64,000 bases of DNA from Saprospiraceae bacterium (GTDB lineage: Bacteria; Bacteroidota; Bacteroidia; Chitinophagales; Saprospiraceae): assembly GCA_016717655.1 (NCBI GenBank), contig JADKFC010000008.1, forward strand, positions 139,475-203,474, given 5' to 3'. The position numbers and the translations under genes are program-made. Below, piece by piece: positions 21,986 to 32,724 of the stretch; the stretch's first letter is position 1; each line of letters begins with the position of its first letter. Under the pieces are notes generated by a model. The model was given only the letters and a program-made list of their open reading frames with translations, was not told the origin of the DNA and did no database searches.

Positions 21986-22998
21986 CAGGCTTTAAAACCA
22001 GCTTTTTCGCTGATCTCCAACATTCTGTCAATACAGGCCCGACCTTCACGGATAACGCGCTCCTCCAGCAGAATTTCGGGCAATTCATACTTCATTGCCA
22101 GATAGAGTTTTTCAAGGGTATTGCGCTTCATATGCGGACAATCATTACAGGCACAAGTATTGTTGGGAGGAGCAGGTATAAAAACCTTATCCGGTGATGC
22201 CAGTTCCATTTGATGCAGGATGCCGGATTCAGTGGCAACAATAAACTCCCTGGCAGCAGACTCTTTGGTAAACTTGAGCATTTGACTGGTTGAACCAACA
22301 AACTCCGCCAGCTCAAGAATGTGGGATTCACATTCCGGGTGTGCAATGAATTTTGCTCCAGGGTGGCGTTCCATTAGTTTCACGATTTTTTCATGCGAAA
22401 AAATCTCGTGTACCATGCAGGCTCCATTCCACAAAATCATATCCCTTCCTGTTTTTTTAATCAGGTAGGCACCCAGGTTTTTGTCGGGAGCAAAAATGAT
22501 TCCTTTGTCTTTTGGAATACTCTCAATTACGGCAACGGCATTGGAAGAAGTACAACAAATATCAGTCAGTGTTTTTAATTCAGCGGTGCAATTGATATAA
22601 CTAACCACAACATGGTTCGGGTACTTTTCCTTGAACTTTTTAAACAGAGGTGCCGGGCAGGAGTCAGCCAAAGAACAACCAGCTTTTAGATCCGGAAGTA
22701 CTACTTTTTTATGGGGACTCAGCATTTTAGCAGTTTCGGCCATAAAATGAACACCGGCAAAAACAATCATTTCTGCATCAGTAGCTGCTGCCTTCTGAGA
22801 CAAGCCCAGGCTATCGCCAATGTAATCAGCCAGGTCTTGGATTTCTGATTCCTGGTAATAGTGGGCCAGAATGATAGCATTCTTTTGTTTTTTCAGCTTT
22901 TTAATCTCAGCCACCAAATCCATTGAAGGATCAATATCAATATCCAAAAAACCCTTTCTGCTTAAGTTTAGTTTTGCCTCCTTTACTGCATTGTTCAT
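21985..22998 (-). CDS. nadA: Quinolinate synthase NadA
   Basis: 337 residues. It condenses iminoaspartate with dihydroxyacetone phosphate to quinolinate in NAD biosynthesis, using a [4Fe-4S] cluster. Seen: LAHYYQESEIQDLADYIGDSL, FAGVHFMAETAKML, and the cluster cysteines in KAGCSLADSCP, ICCTSSNAVA and NTCACNDCPHMK. The start is the ATG at 22998, preceded by an in-frame GTG. The stop overlaps the proposed permease start. nadB and nadC are not in the window. Confidence 0.95.
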   Translation of the reverse strand: MNNAVKEAKLNLSRKGFLDIDIDPSMDLVAEIKKLKKQKNAIILAHYYQESEIQDLADYIGDSLGLSQKAAATDAEMIVFAGVHFMAETAKMLSPHKKVVLPDLKAGCSLADSCPAPLFKKFKEKYPNHVVVSYINCTAELKTLTDICCTSSNAVAVIESIPKDKGIIFAPDKNLGAYLIKKTGRDMILWNGACMVHEIFSHEKIVKLMERHPGAKFIAHPECESHILELAEFVGSTSQMLKFTKESAAREFIVATESGILHQMELASPDKVFIPAPPNNTCACNDCPHMKRNTLEKLYLAMKYELPEILLEERVIREGRACIDRMLEISEKAGFKA

Positions 22999-23038
22999 CA
23001 CTTCTTCATTTATGGGAAATATAGACAGATTCCCGGTT

Positions 23039-23046
23039 CAAAAATA
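23039..23046 (-). promoter_or_regulatory. -7 element (TATTTTTG) for nadA
   Basis: TATTTTTG reading leftward, 41 nt before the nadA ATG. A TTG lies about 23 nt further upstream. Confidence 0.4.
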
Positions 23047-23179
23047 GCGCTAATTTAGCTTCGACTTCACAATATGAGCCTATTTAAAATATAAACCCCG
23101 GGCCATCCAATTTGTTACCTTTTTCCCTTTCAATCGTCTTATCCAAGTAGTTTTTGGCCTTAATTGGGCCTATTTTTTG

Positions 23180-23187
23180 TATCTTTA
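23180..23187 (+). promoter_or_regulatory. -7-like element (TATCTTTA) before the coiled-coil protein gene
   Basis: TATCTTTA lies 21 nt before the ATG at 23208, with TTTG at 23153-23156. It overlaps the longer TTG-started reading (23154), so the ATG is preferred. Confidence 0.4.
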
Positions 23188-23207
23188 CCATTCAAAAACT
23201 TGTAAAA

Positions 23208-23879
23208 ATGAAAAATCTAATCTTTCTGTGTACCCTGCTTTTTTCTGTCGTTCTTTCAGGTCAGAAAGTAAAACAGCAAAAAACCACTATGAGCCTGGGT
23301 CCTCAAAACGCTTATTATGTTGAAGTAGAAGGTGCGGACAAAGATTTATTGGAAGACACCTGGAAGTCATATGTCAAAGAATACGGAAAAGTAAACCACA
23401 ATAAAAAAGCCAAAGAATTTGTCAGTCAGAATGCGGTAGTTACTTTGATCAATGGTTCCAGCCCAATTACCTTGTACGCAAGGCACGAAGAGGGTAAATC
23501 ACTTTCTACCACCTATTTATGGGTAGACCTGGGCACAGGATTTGCCAACCCAACTGACTTCAGTGCTCAAAACAGGGGTGCAGAAACTTTCCTTTGGGAC
23601 TTTTGGGTAATGGCGAGAAAAAATGTAGTAAAGAAAGAACTCGAAGCCCAGGAAAAAGCTTTGAAGAACTATGAAAAAGACCTTTCTAAATTGGAAGGTA
23701 AGAACAAAGACTACCACAGTGACATCGAAAAAGCGAGGATGAAAATTGCTGAGAACGAAAAAAACATTGAGGTCAACTTAAAGGATCAGGAAGCCAAAAA
23801 AGCCGAAATCGAACTACAAAAAAAGACGGTTCAAGCGGTTGTTGACAAGCTGAATTCTATTGGCAAATCTCAGAATTAA
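23208..23879 (+). CDS. Secreted protein with C-terminal coiled coil, function unknown
   Basis: 223 residues from the ATG at 23208. A signal peptide (LIFLCTLLFSVVLSGQ) precedes a small alpha/beta domain (NAYYVEVEGADKDLLEDTWKSY ... LWVDLGTGF), then a lysine/glutamate-rich helix of about 85 residues (KKELEAQEKALKNYEKDLSK ... EAKKAEIELQKK) with heptad-like spacing, probably coiled coil. I recognise no named family. It is likely periplasmic. The next gene (LpxH-like) starts 15 nt downstream. Confidence 0.75.
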   Translation: MKNLIFLCTLLFSVVLSGQKVKQQKTTMSLGPQNAYYVEVEGADKDLLEDTWKSYVKEYGKVNHNKKAKEFVSQNAVVTLINGSSPITLYARHEEGKSLSTTYLWVDLGTGFANPTDFSAQNRGAETFLWDFWVMARKNVVKKELEAQEKALKNYEKDLSKLEGKNKDYHSDIEKARMKIAENEKNIEVNLKDQEAKKAEIELQKKTVQAVVDKLNSIGKSQN

Positions 23880-23894
23880 TTCCCTCCCACACCG

Positions 23895-24644
23895 GTGCAA
23901 CGTCAAAATATTTATCTGGCCTCAGATTTTCATCTGGGACTTGATTTTCCAGATTTGTCGGTCAACAGAGAAAAAAAAATTGTCTCCTGGCTAGACAGCA
24001 TTCGTCATGACTGTGCCGAGCTTTATTTGGTGGGTGATATTTTTGATTTCTGGTTTGAATACAAGTCCTCCATACCCAAGGGCTATTCCAGGCTTTTTGG
24101 CAAATTGGCCGAACTAAGTGATGACGGGGTTAAAATCCACTTTTTTACGGGTAATCACGATATGTGGATGTTTCAATATTTCCAACAGGAATTGGGTGTG
24201 AGTCTGCATAAGGCGGGCATCGAGAAAATATTTTTCGGGAAATCCTATTACATAGCCCATGGCGATGGTCTCGGACCCGGTGACAGAGGATACAAAATCA
24301 TTAAAAAGATATTTTCAAATCCTGTTTGCCAATTTTTGTTTCACCTGCTCCACCCCAACATCGGCTTGTGGCTGATGAAAAATATTTCAAGGGGTGGGCG
24401 ATTGGGTGAAGAGAAGATAACAGAGATTAAAGACAAAGAAAAAGAATGGCTGGTGCAATTTGCCCGCGATCACCTGAACAAAGGCCATGTAGTTGATCAT
24501 TTTATTTTTGGCCACCGTCACTTTGCTATGACCTACCCTTTATTACCCACTAAAGCTCATTTGCATTATCTGGGAGATTGGCTACATTTCAATACCTATG
24601 TCAAAATAGATGAAAACACAGGTCCTACCCTCATCCATTTTTAA
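23895..24644 (+). CDS. lpxH: UDP-2,3-diacylglucosamine diphosphatase (LpxH-like metallophosphoesterase)
   Basis: 249 residues from a GTG. Calcineurin-like phosphoesterase with the LpxH pattern: ASDFHLGLD (DxH), LVGDIFDFWFEY (GDxxD), FTGNHDMWMF (GNHD), YIAHGDGLGPGD (GHGD-type) and FIFGHRHF (GHxH). LpxH hydrolyses UDP-2,3-diacylglucosamine to lipid X in lipid A synthesis; the FDFW(F/Y)EY and PGDRGYK features fit that group. Peripheral inner-membrane location is expected. No other lpx gene is adjacent. Confidence 0.85.
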   Translation: MQRQNIYLASDFHLGLDFPDLSVNREKKIVSWLDSIRHDCAELYLVGDIFDFWFEYKSSIPKGYSRLFGKLAELSDDGVKIHFFTGNHDMWMFQYFQQELGVSLHKAGIEKIFFGKSYYIAHGDGLGPGDRGYKIIKKIFSNPVCQFLFHLLHPNIGLWLMKNISRGGRLGEEKITEIKDKEKEWLVQFARDHLNKGHVVDHFIFGHRHFAMTYPLLPTKAHLHYLGDWLHFNTYVKIDENTGPTLIHF

Positions 24645-24650
24645 TTTCCT

Positions 24651-25483
24651 ATGTTGAGTCAAATGACATTTTCCGTTGTATTGTTTTTTTGGCTATCGTT
24701 TTCTGACAATTTAGGTGAGGTGAAAAATCTGTGCACTGAAAACCAGGAGAAAAAATATTTTATTGAAGCCCCTGTTGCTTTTTTTGAATTAGACAGAATG
24801 GGAAACATCTGTGTGGTAGATACAAACAACCACATCTATATTTATGACCAGGATGGTAATAAAAAACACAGTTTTACAGACAACCAACTTGGAAAATTAC
24901 CAGCATCGATACTTCTTTTCCATTAAAAGTAATGGTTTTTTATGCCGACTCTGGCATGCTCGTGTTTTTAGATAATACCCTTAAGGAGATAGAGCGAATC
25001 ATACTAAAGGACTCGGGTAAATTTTTAAATGTATCAGCGGCTGCCTTATCCAATGACAATCATATTTGGATCTATGATATGCGGTGGCAGCGTATTTTTA
25101 AAATCAATACCTCATTCGAAGTTTTTAAAGAAACCAAAGTCTTCAGCGATCTGGGATTGGTTGATTTTAAGCCGGAGTTTCTGACAGAAAAATCCAATGT
25201 TTTGCTGGCTGCTATGCGCCATAAGGGATTTGTATTATTTGACACACTTGGTCAGCTGAAAACCAGGATTCTATCCGGGGATATGATTAACTTTCAATTT
25301 GAAGGCAACAAAATTTTAGTACAGAATAAAAAGGGTATGGCTATTCAGGCCTTTGACCCTCCAACCCAATTTAATCTACCCATGCCAAAGGGTCTTTCTG
25401 AGGAGCCTTATAAACAAATAAGACTGGCCAAAGACCGCTGGTACATTGCTTACGAAAAAGGCATTAACTGGCTGGCTAAATAA
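24651..25483 (+). CDS. Putative beta-propeller-like envelope protein (frameshifted)
   Basis: 277 residues after repair. The hydrophobic start (FSVVLFFWLSFSDN) may be a signal or anchor. The body has propeller-like strands (FFELDRMGNICVVDTNNHIY; ALSNDNHIWIYDMRWQRIFK; RHKGFVLFDTLGQLKTRI). The frame breaks at AAAA 24893-24896; a fifth A gives LGKITSIDTSFPLKVMVFY and joins the two halves. It lies 6 nt after the lpxH-like gene and probably shares its transcript. Function is not recognised. Confidence 0.65.
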
Positions 25484-25488
25484 GCCGG

Positions 25489-27938
25489 TTAGAACTCTAC
25501 AATAAAGCCGATGCTGGGGGTTGCAATTGAATCTTCATTCTTCAGTATAAATGGAATGGCATTGCTGCCATCTTCTTTGATGGCCTGACCGTTTGTTGTG
25601 GCAAATCCTTCATTGTTCTCCAATCGTTGGAAGGTAAATTGAGGATAGGCCGGATTTTGGGTAATCAGTAGATTTTGAACATCAAGGAATAAATCCAGGG
25701 TCCATTTTCTAAAATTCCATTTTTTGTCTATCCTGAGATCTACTTGATTAAAACCTTTTAACCTTAAGGTGTTCAACTGATTGTAATCCAGGATACCGGT
25801 TCCGGAGGTCAGGTAATTTTGTCGGGACAGATTTTCATCAAAGGGAGTATACGGTGCGCCGCCAGCGTATCTGTATTTCAAGCCCAGCTCCCATCCTCGA
25901 CCCAGTTTTTTGCCAAAGATCAAAGAAACTAAGTGTCGGTTGTCCCAGGCAGAAGGAATCAATTGACCTGATACGCCTGAGAACCTGCTCCTTACAAAAG
26001 TATATGACACTACAGCAAACACACTGCCTGTCAGTTTTTGTTGTGCATAAATTTCAAAACCGTAGGCCTCGCCTCGTCCATCAGAGGTTACGGCTTCATT
26101 GCCTATGGCACCAAATTCTCCCCCTTGATTGGCCAAAGAAATGCCAGTCAACAGAGAAACCGGATACTGACTGTATTTTTATAAAAGCCCTCAACCGTTA
26201 ATCTCAGGTCTTCTTTGGGTAAAAATTCTATGCCGCCTACATAGTGATTCGAGGCAATGTATTGGCTGTTTTTGTTGATATAGTTGCCTTGTTCATCCTG
26301 GAATCCCAGTATGGTGTAAATGGGTATTTTAAAATACCTTCCTACAGAGGCGTTGACCTTCCATTGATCGTTGAATCTATATCCGAGGGAAAGCCTCGGT
26401 GATAAGGTTTCAAGGGGCTTGTTGCCGGAGTTAGTAAAACTATTCATATCAGATCTTAAGCCCAGAGATACTCCGAGTTTATCTGCTAAAAATGAACGGG
26501 AAAGCTGACCAAAAAAACCGTACTTCCAGAACGATAAATCTGTGTTAAAATCAAAAACCACGGCTGGTTGGATGAGGTTTCCATTTTCATCTCTGAGTTC
26601 TTTTCTAAACCGGTTATAGAAGTCATTGGTAAAATTAACCTGTTGCGCCATCACCCCAAAAGCATACTTCCAGCCATTGACATATCTGTCTAGTGTTAGT
26701 CTGAGTTTGTTTTCTGTTTCGTTGCTTACCGTTTTTAAGGTTCGCTCTTCTTCCAGCTTTGTGTCGTTGTTTTCAAATTTATCGAGTCTGTTTTGGTAGT
26801 CATTTCTGCTGACCGACAAGTTGATAAAGCCATTGTTGATCAGGTGTTTTACAGAAACTCCAGCTGTATAATTCCATTGGTTGATCAGGGGATTGGAATT
26901 GAGGATGTACACATTTTCTGCAGTAGCATCTTTTGCGGGTTTAAACGAAAATTCGTCGATGGCTCCTACCCCAATAAAAGAAACGCTTGTTTTGGGAGCA
27001 GCTTGCCACGTTATCTTACTTTGAAAATCCCAGTAGTTGGGTCTGATCGGCAAGTCGAGGGCCTCAAACAAGAGCTGCAGGTAGGAACGACGGGCAGAGA
27101 CAATGTAATTTACCTTATTGGATAAAGGACCATCCAGCGTAAGTGCGGCTTCCGTAGCACTCAATCTGAAGTTGCCCTGCATGTTTTTAGAATTTCCATC
27201 CCTCTGATCAAATTCAAAAACGGAAGCAAGGGCATTATCGTACCGCGCATCAAAGGCAGAAGAGCTAAGCTTCACATCTTCTATAAAAGAAACGTTTAAA
27301 ATTCCGGTAGGACCACCGGCGCTGCCCTGGGTAGAAAAGTGGTTGATGACCGGTATTTCAATGCCATCGAGGTAATATACATTTTCATTGGGTCCCCCAC
27401 CCCTTATGATGATGTCGTTTCTAAATCCTCCTACACTGCCGGCGGTTCCACCCACACCCGGCAAGGCCTGGACTACCCGTGAAATGTCAAAATTACCCCC
27501 CGGGTTGCTTTTAATTTCTTCGGCAGATAGCTTTTGGACAGAGAGCGGGGTAACAATATCGCCTGCCGCCGCTATCCGGGATGTATTGGCCGTAACTGTA
27601 ACCTCGTCGAGGGTTACTGAACTTTCAGTGAGGGCAAAACTTAGCTGAACAAAATTTCCTGAAGTGATGACCTGATTGAACTTAGTAACCGGGGTATAGC
27701 CCACATAAGAGGCCAAAATATTGTAACTGCCAACGGGCAATTCCAGTGAGTAATGTCCATCAAAATCCGTGACGGTGCCATAAGAAGTACCTTCTACTGC
27801 TATGGTTACCCCAATGAGCGACTGCCCCGTGTTGGCATCGGTAACCTTGCCCTCAATGCTGCCATTGACCTGAGCAAAGACAGCGCTCTGAAAAAAAGTA
27901 AAAATAGTAATTGTGATTACAACAAAGAAACTCCTCAT
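25489..27938 (-). CDS. TonB-dependent outer-membrane receptor with CarboxypepD_reg-like domain (frameshifted)
   Basis: 816 residues after repair. Signal peptide (TIFTFFQSAVFAQ), then a CarboxypepD_reg-like domain (GSIEGKVTDANTGQSLIGVT ... DFDGHYSLELPVGSY), a plug domain (VVQALPGVGG ... NDIIIRGGGPNENVYYLDGI) and a beta barrel ending in aromatic F (PSIGFIVEF). The break is at TTTTT 26176-26180; a sixth T gives FYKKYSQYPVSLLTG. It has no SusD partner next to it, so it is unlikely to be a SusC polysaccharide importer. Substrate unknown. It converges with the propeller-like gene. Confidence 0.88.
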
Positions 27939-28004
27939 ACCTGATTTATTGATGAAGAGAAAACAGCGATAGTTACATTTTGTTGTAATATTTAAGCAAA
28001 GAAC

Positions 28005-28034
28005 AAAAAAAAAGCCGGGATCAAGCCCGGCTTT
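28005..28034 (-). terminator. Terminator of the nqr operon
   Basis: Reading leftward, the stem AAAGCCGGG/CCCGGCTTT with a 6-nt loop is followed by nine T (complement of 28005-28013). It lies just after the nqrF stop. Confidence 0.88.
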
Positions 28035-28039
28035 TCTTT

Positions 28040-29360
28040 TTAACCTCCAAAATCGTCGAAGGCAATATTTTCTGGCGGAACTCCCAAAGAGTCCAATGTT
28101 TTGATTACGGATTGATTCATCATGGGTGGGCCGCAGAAATAATATTCAATTTCTTCCGGCTCAAGGTGGTTTTTAAGGTATTGTTCGTACAATACAGGCA
28201 TGATAAAGCCTTTGAAACCATCACCTGGTGAATCTAAATTCTCTTTTACTTGCCAATTGTCTTCTGCAAGAGGATTATCCAGGGCAACATAGAATTTAAA
28301 GTTGGGAAAGTCTCTTTCAATTTGTCTGAATTCATCGATGTAGAACAACTCTCTTTTGGTTCTACCTCCATACCAGTATGATACCTTGCGGTTGGTATTT
28401 TTGAGGGTGTGAAACAAATGGAACAGGTGGGAACGCAATGGGGCCATACCGGCTCCGCCACCGATGTAAACCATTTCTTTTTGGGTGGGCTTGATGAAAA
28501 ACTCACCGTAAGGTCCAGAAACCACACATTTATCTCCCGGTTTCAAATTGAAAACATAAGAAGAACAAACCCCCGGATTGACATTCATCCAACCATTGGT
28601 CTTAGGGTCAAAAGGAGGAGTGGCAATCCTGATGTTCAATTTTACAATGTTACCTTCTGCAGGGTGGTTGGCCATGGAATAAGCCCTGAATTGCTCCTCA
28701 GGGTTCACCATTTTCAGATCCCAGAGCTTGTATTTATCCCATTCGCTGACGGAATTTTTCGGGATCATCGTGGTATTTCGGGTGAGCCGTGATGTCCATG
28801 TTTTTGAAATCAACAGTAACTTCAGGTACATCGATCTGGATGTAACCTCCTGATTGGAAATCAAGGGATTCTCCTTCCGGCAATTTTACCACAAATTCTT
28901 TGATAAAGGAAGCTACGTTGTAGTTAGAAACAACCTCACATTCCCATTTTTTGATGCCAAATACTTCTTCAGGAACATGGATTTTCATGTCCTGGCGAAC
29001 TTTCACCTGACAGGCCAGGCGTTTTCCTTCGGCAACTTCTTTTCTGTTTAAATGGTTCAACTCGGTTGGGAGCACATCGCCACCTCCTTCATAAACATGG
29101 CATTCGCACATAGCACAAGTACCGCCCCCACCACAGGCAGAGGGAAGAAATATTTTTTCAGAAGAAAGCGTGCTTAGCAGGCTGCTACCTGGCTTAACCA
29201 GAATGGGTTTAGACTCATCTCCATTGATGATGATCTTAACATCACCCTGTGCAACCAGTTTTTTTTGCGCATAGATCAGACCAAAGGCAAGAATAAGTAG
29301 GATGGCAGAAAAGGCAATGATAGCCCATAGCACAAACATCAAATCAATCATTAGTATCAT
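28040..29360 (-). CDS. nqrF: Na+-translocating NADH:quinone reductase subunit F (frameshifted)
   Basis: Electron entry subunit: NADH to FAD to [2Fe-2S]. N-terminal TM helix (FVLWAIIAFSAILLILAFGL), ferredoxin-like domain with cluster cysteines SACGGGGTCAMCECHV and LACQV, then a flavin/NADH domain: FRAYSMANHP (RxYS), VVSGPYGEFF, YIGGGAGMAPLRSH, YFCGPPMMNQSV and the C-terminal FDDFGG. The frame changes between 28743 and 28762, after DDPEKFR and before SEWDKYKLWDL; one base fewer gives 439 residues. Last gene of nqrABCDEF, 14 nt after nqrE. Confidence 0.93.
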
Positions 29361-29374
29361 GTTTGTATTCTCTT

Positions 29375-29986
29375 TTAGTGTTTAGCAAAGTAGGTAGCAG
29401 GATTGATACCCATAAGGCTCATGAAGGCAATGCCTAAAAATGCAGTAAGTATAAATGCCATACCCAAGCCCCTCAACGCAGCAGGTACCTGACTATATCT
29501 CATTTTTTCTCTAATGGCTGCCATTAATACAATGGCAATGAACCAACCAAATCCAGATCCAATTCCATAAACCACAGACTCAGAAAAGTTGTATTCTCTG
29601 GCTACCATAAACAGGGCAGCACCCAGGATAGCACAGTTAACCGTAATTAGCGGTAGGAAAATCCCCAGGGCATTGTAAAGTGACGGTGAATACTTTTCTA
29701 CAGCCATTTCAACCAACTGTACTGTTGCTGCAATACTGGCGATAAAAAGAATGAACCTCAGGAAAGTAAGGTCTGTTTTGAACAAACCATTGGGTCCTAA
29801 TACCAACTCACTAACTACCCAGTTGATTGGAACAGTGATAGCCAAAACAAAGATAACAGCAGCACCTAAGCCGATAGCTGTTTTAACACTTTTGGAAACG
29901 GCCAGAAATGAACACATACCGATGAAGTATGCGAGCACCATGTTTTCAATAAATGCCGACTTAATAAATATGTTAAGCAAATCCAT
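29375..29986 (-). CDS. nqrE: Na+-translocating NADH:quinone reductase subunit E
   Basis: 203 residues, six predicted TM helices. Family motifs: FIKSAFIENMVLAYFIGMCSFL near the start and ITVNCAILGAALFM with the conserved cysteine that, with NqrD, binds the intramembrane iron-sulfur centre. The start is the ATG at 29986; the longer frame to 30076 would run into nqrD. Inner membrane. Confidence 0.93.
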   Translation of the reverse strand: MDLLNIFIKSAFIENMVLAYFIGMCSFLAVSKSVKTAIGLGAAVIFVLAITVPINWVVSELVLGPNGLFKTDLTFLRFILFIASIAATVQLVEMAVEKYSPSLYNALGIFLPLITVNCAILGAALFMVAREYNFSESVVYGIGSGFGWFIAIVLMAAIREKMRYSQVPAALRGLGMAFILTAFLGIAFMSLMGINPATYFAKH

Positions 29987-30017
29987 TTTTAACTTTTTTA
30001 ATTTAAAGTACTTCCTT

Positions 30018-30719
30018 TTAAGAAATGTCGATAAGTTTAGCCTCTTTTGAGCGCTGAATCCAAATAATGATTGCAATTAGGAACATGGCCGATGCTGGTA
30101 AAACCATCATGCCGTTGGGCTGATACCAGCTTAGAAGGGCTGAAGCCTTTGTATTGACTAAAAATTCTGGCCCCGCACCTATGATCTTATATCCCAATAA
30201 CGCACCTCTTCCAAAAAATTCTCTAATGGCTGCAATTGCCACTAAGATCCAGGCATAACCCAGGCCATTTCCAATTCCATCCAGAAACGCAGGCCAGGGC
30301 TTATTGCTCATGGCAAAGGCTTCCAATCTGCCCATTACGATACAGTTGGTAATGATGAGTCCGATAAATACAGACAATTGTTTCCAGACATCAAAAGAAA
30401 ATGCTTTCAAAACTTGTTCTACAATGGTAACCAAGACTGCTATAACGACCAATTGGACGATCATCCTGATTTGTTTTGGAATTCCATTACGTATAAGGGA
30501 AATCACCAAATTTGAAAAACCAGTAACCAGTGCAACAGATATGCCCATGATTAAGGCAGGTTTTACCATGGTGGTTACTGCCAACGCTGAACAAACACCA
30601 AGTATCTGAACGGTAATTGGATTGTCAATATGAAGCGGATCTTTGATCAGCTTTTGTTCTTTTTTGCCAAACCATGGTTCGGCTTTTACTTCTGTGGGTG
30701 CTACTACTACGTCAGCCAT
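30018..30719 (-). CDS. nqrD: Na+-translocating NADH:quinone reductase subunit D
   Basis: 233 residues. The hydrophobic core matches NqrD: LGVCSALAVTT with the conserved cysteine, LIITNCIVMGRLEAFAM with the second, and DGIGNGLGYAW and IREFFGRG. The N-terminal 25 residues are charged and precede the first helix. Homologous to NqrE, forming the pseudosymmetric channel pair. Encoded 31 nt upstream of nqrE. Confidence 0.93.
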   Translation of the reverse strand: MADVVVAPTEVKAEPWFGKKEQKLIKDPLHIDNPITVQILGVCSALAVTTMVKPALIMGISVALVTGFSNLVISLIRNGIPKQIRMIVQLVVIAVLVTIVEQVLKAFSFDVWKQLSVFIGLIITNCIVMGRLEAFAMSNKPWPAFLDGIGNGLGYAWILVAIAAIREFFGRGALLGYKIIGAGPEFLVNTKASALLSWYQPNGMMVLPASAMFLIAIIIWIQRSKEAKLIDIS

Positions 30720-30732
30720 TTTCTGAAGTTTA

Positions 30733-31443
30733 TTATTTTTTCAATGATTGAAAGTAAGGGAGATAAACATTAATACCCTTGGTTAGCATGTTGGATACAC
30801 CTGTTGATGTAATCGTTGCGCCGGAAATAGCATCAACTTCGTGTTCAGGATGCTTTAAGCCCCCTTTAACCACCTTTACTGATACATATTGTCCATCCTG
30901 CATGATTTTTTTATCGTGGAAGGATTTAGGGAAGCTGGCATTGTCTTTTATCTCTGCACCCAAGCCCGGAGTTTCACCGACGTGTCCAAATGATGCTCCT
31001 GCAATGGTATTGAAGTCATCTTTGATGGCAATGGTACCCCAAATTTTATCCCATAATCCGTTGCCCCTAACTGACATCAGATAGATACTTCCCTTGTCGG
31101 TTTTGTAAATAAACAATGGATATTTCCTTTCCTTCTCCGGTTTTTTTTCTTCAGCTGCCATATCAATGGTTTCAGCGTCAACTCCTTCCACTTTTTTGCC
31201 ATTGGCATCGATGACCACCTTTTCTACCTTATCCGCAAAAAGTTTGTTGACTTCTGCAGGAGTCATAGTGGTAGGATCCATACCTATTTGATCTTTGATA
31301 GAATTGAGGATCTCTTTTTTCTTGAACACCGCCTCATTTTGTTCGTGCATGGGTTTCAGACCATTCACCACAAAGGCCAAAGATACCGATGATATCAGGG
31401 CCATGACCAGGGTGTATACGAGGATGTATTTGTTACTAAACAC
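30733..31443 (-). CDS. nqrC: Na+-translocating NADH:quinone reductase subunit C
   Basis: 236 residues from a GTG at 31443, which overlaps the nqrB stop by 8 nt; a TTG at 31476 is the alternative. One N-terminal TM helix (YILVYTLVMALISSVSLAFVV), then a periplasmic FMN-binding domain with GHVGETPGLGAEI and the flavinylation site SGATITSTGV (covalent FMN on the second Thr). This subunit carries the covalent FMN that takes electrons from the membrane. Confidence 0.92.
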   Translation of the reverse strand: MFSNKYILVYTLVMALISSVSLAFVVNGLKPMHEQNEAVFKKKEILNSIKDQIGMDPTTMTPAEVNKLFADKVEKVVIDANGKKVEGVDAETIDMAAEEKKPEKERKYPLFIYKTDKGSIYLMSVRGNGLWDKIWGTIAIKDDFNTIAGASFGHVGETPGLGAEIKDNASFPKSFHDKKIMQDGQYVSVKVVKGGLKHPEHEVDAISGATITSTGVSNMLTKGINVYLPYFQSLKK

Positions 31444-32689
31444 GGCTAGTTCTTTTTTTAATGTTGGATTGAACAATAAAATAATCGATCAGTGGGGCAA
31501 AGGAATTCATAAAAAGAATTGCCAGCATCCATCCTTCCGGATAGGCAGGATTCATTACCCGCACTACGAGTCCGACCACTCCGATAAAAAATCCATAAAT
31601 CCACTTACCCTTATTGGTGCCACTTGCAGTCACCGGATCGGTAGCCATAAATGCCATGGCAAAAAGGAAAGATCCAAGGATGTAGTGGTAATACCAAGGC
31701 ACCATCATAAAGTCATTGAAGCCCCATGCGTTAAATATTAGACCTGTAACACCTACGCCCAAAACCATACCTGCCATAATGCGCCAGCTGGCTACCCTGG
31801 TTAAGATAAGGAATAAGGCACCCAAGATGATGAATGGTTTATTGGTTTCACCAATAGAACCGGGTATGGCACCCCATAAGATCTGACCCACAGAGTATTG
31901 TTGATTTACGGCTTCCATCCCTCCTTGGTAAGCAAGAGCTAGGGGAGTTGCACCGCTAAATCCGTCAACGACCACCGTCTTGGCAGCATCAAATTGAGGC
32001 CAGCCAAGGGAACCAAAGATAGAGTTGAAAAAACCGGTATGCCACCATCCATATTCTGCCGCAGAACCTGCAGCTAAAGAATCGTAACCCGAAACCCAAC
32101 AGGTATCTCCTGAAATTTCAGTAGGATAAGCAAAGAATACAAAAACACGAGCCAGTAAGGCGATATTCCAGATATTCATTCCGGTACCGCCAAAAGCTTC
32201 TTTTCCTAATATTACGGCAAAAGTCACAGAAAGAGCCAGTATCCACATCGGAAGATCCGGTGGCATGATCAAAGGAATCAAGGCACCTGAGACCAAAAAG
32301 CCCTCTTCAACGGCATGTCCTTTTTTTGCTGCAAATAAAAACTCCATGCCCAGACCGACGACGTGGGTAACGATGAACATAGGCAACATTTTGATGAGCC
32401 CGTGTGCCAGTTTTAAATGAAAGGCATCCAAAAATCCCAAATGCTGACCAGCTGCCACAAAGTGCTGGTGACCTATATTGTAGGATCCAAACAAATAACA
32501 AAGCTGTAAGGCTAAGACCACGTAAACCATCAGTCGCTTGAGATCCATACCATCTCTGATATGTACTCCCCCTTTGGTAACGGTATTGGGCGTAAACGCG
32601 AATGTAAAAAAGGCATCGTATGCGGTATGCAGCAATGGACTTTTTTTCTTATCCGGTTCTATGCGCTGTAAAAATTGTAATAATCCCAT
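31436..32689 (-). CDS. nqrB: Na+-translocating NADH:quinone reductase subunit B
   Basis: 417 residues, about ten TM helices. Motifs: RDGMDLKRLM, GLGMEFLFAAKKGHAVEEGFLVSG, ILGKEAFGGTGMNIWN, and the covalent-FMN motif DGFSGATPLA (FMN phosphoester on Thr). NqrB also holds riboflavin and the quinone/Na+ site. The slightly cysteine-containing loop GDTCWVSGYD is noted but not unusual. Located between nqrA (35 nt) and nqrC (overlap). Confidence 0.94.
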   Translation of the reverse strand: MGLLQFLQRIEPDKKKSPLLHTAYDAFFTFAFTPNTVTKGGVHIRDGMDLKRLMVYVVLALQLCYLFGSYNIGHQHFVAAGQHLGFLDAFHLKLAHGLIKMLPMFIVTHVVGLGMEFLFAAKKGHAVEEGFLVSGALIPLIMPPDLPMWILALSVTFAVILGKEAFGGTGMNIWNIALLARVFVFFAYPTEISGDTCWVSGYDSLAAGSAAEYGWWHTGFFNSIFGSLGWPQFDAAKTVVVDGFSGATPLALAYQGGMEAVNQQYSVGQILWGAIPGSIGETNKPFIILGALFLILTRVASWRIMAGMVLGVGVTGLIFNAWGFNDFMMVPWYYHYILGSFLFAMAFMATDPVTASGTNKGKWIYGFFIGVVGLVVRVMNPAYPEGWMLAILFMNSFAPLIDYFIVQSNIKKRTSRV

Positions 32690-32724
32690 GGGTTATTAGG
32701 TATTATATAGTTCTTTTCTAAATG

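Noticed and set aside
25489..27938. SusC-type polysaccharide importer
   Set aside because: Domain order is compatible, but no SusD-like partner is adjacent, and the length (about 816 residues) is shorter than typical SusC proteins.
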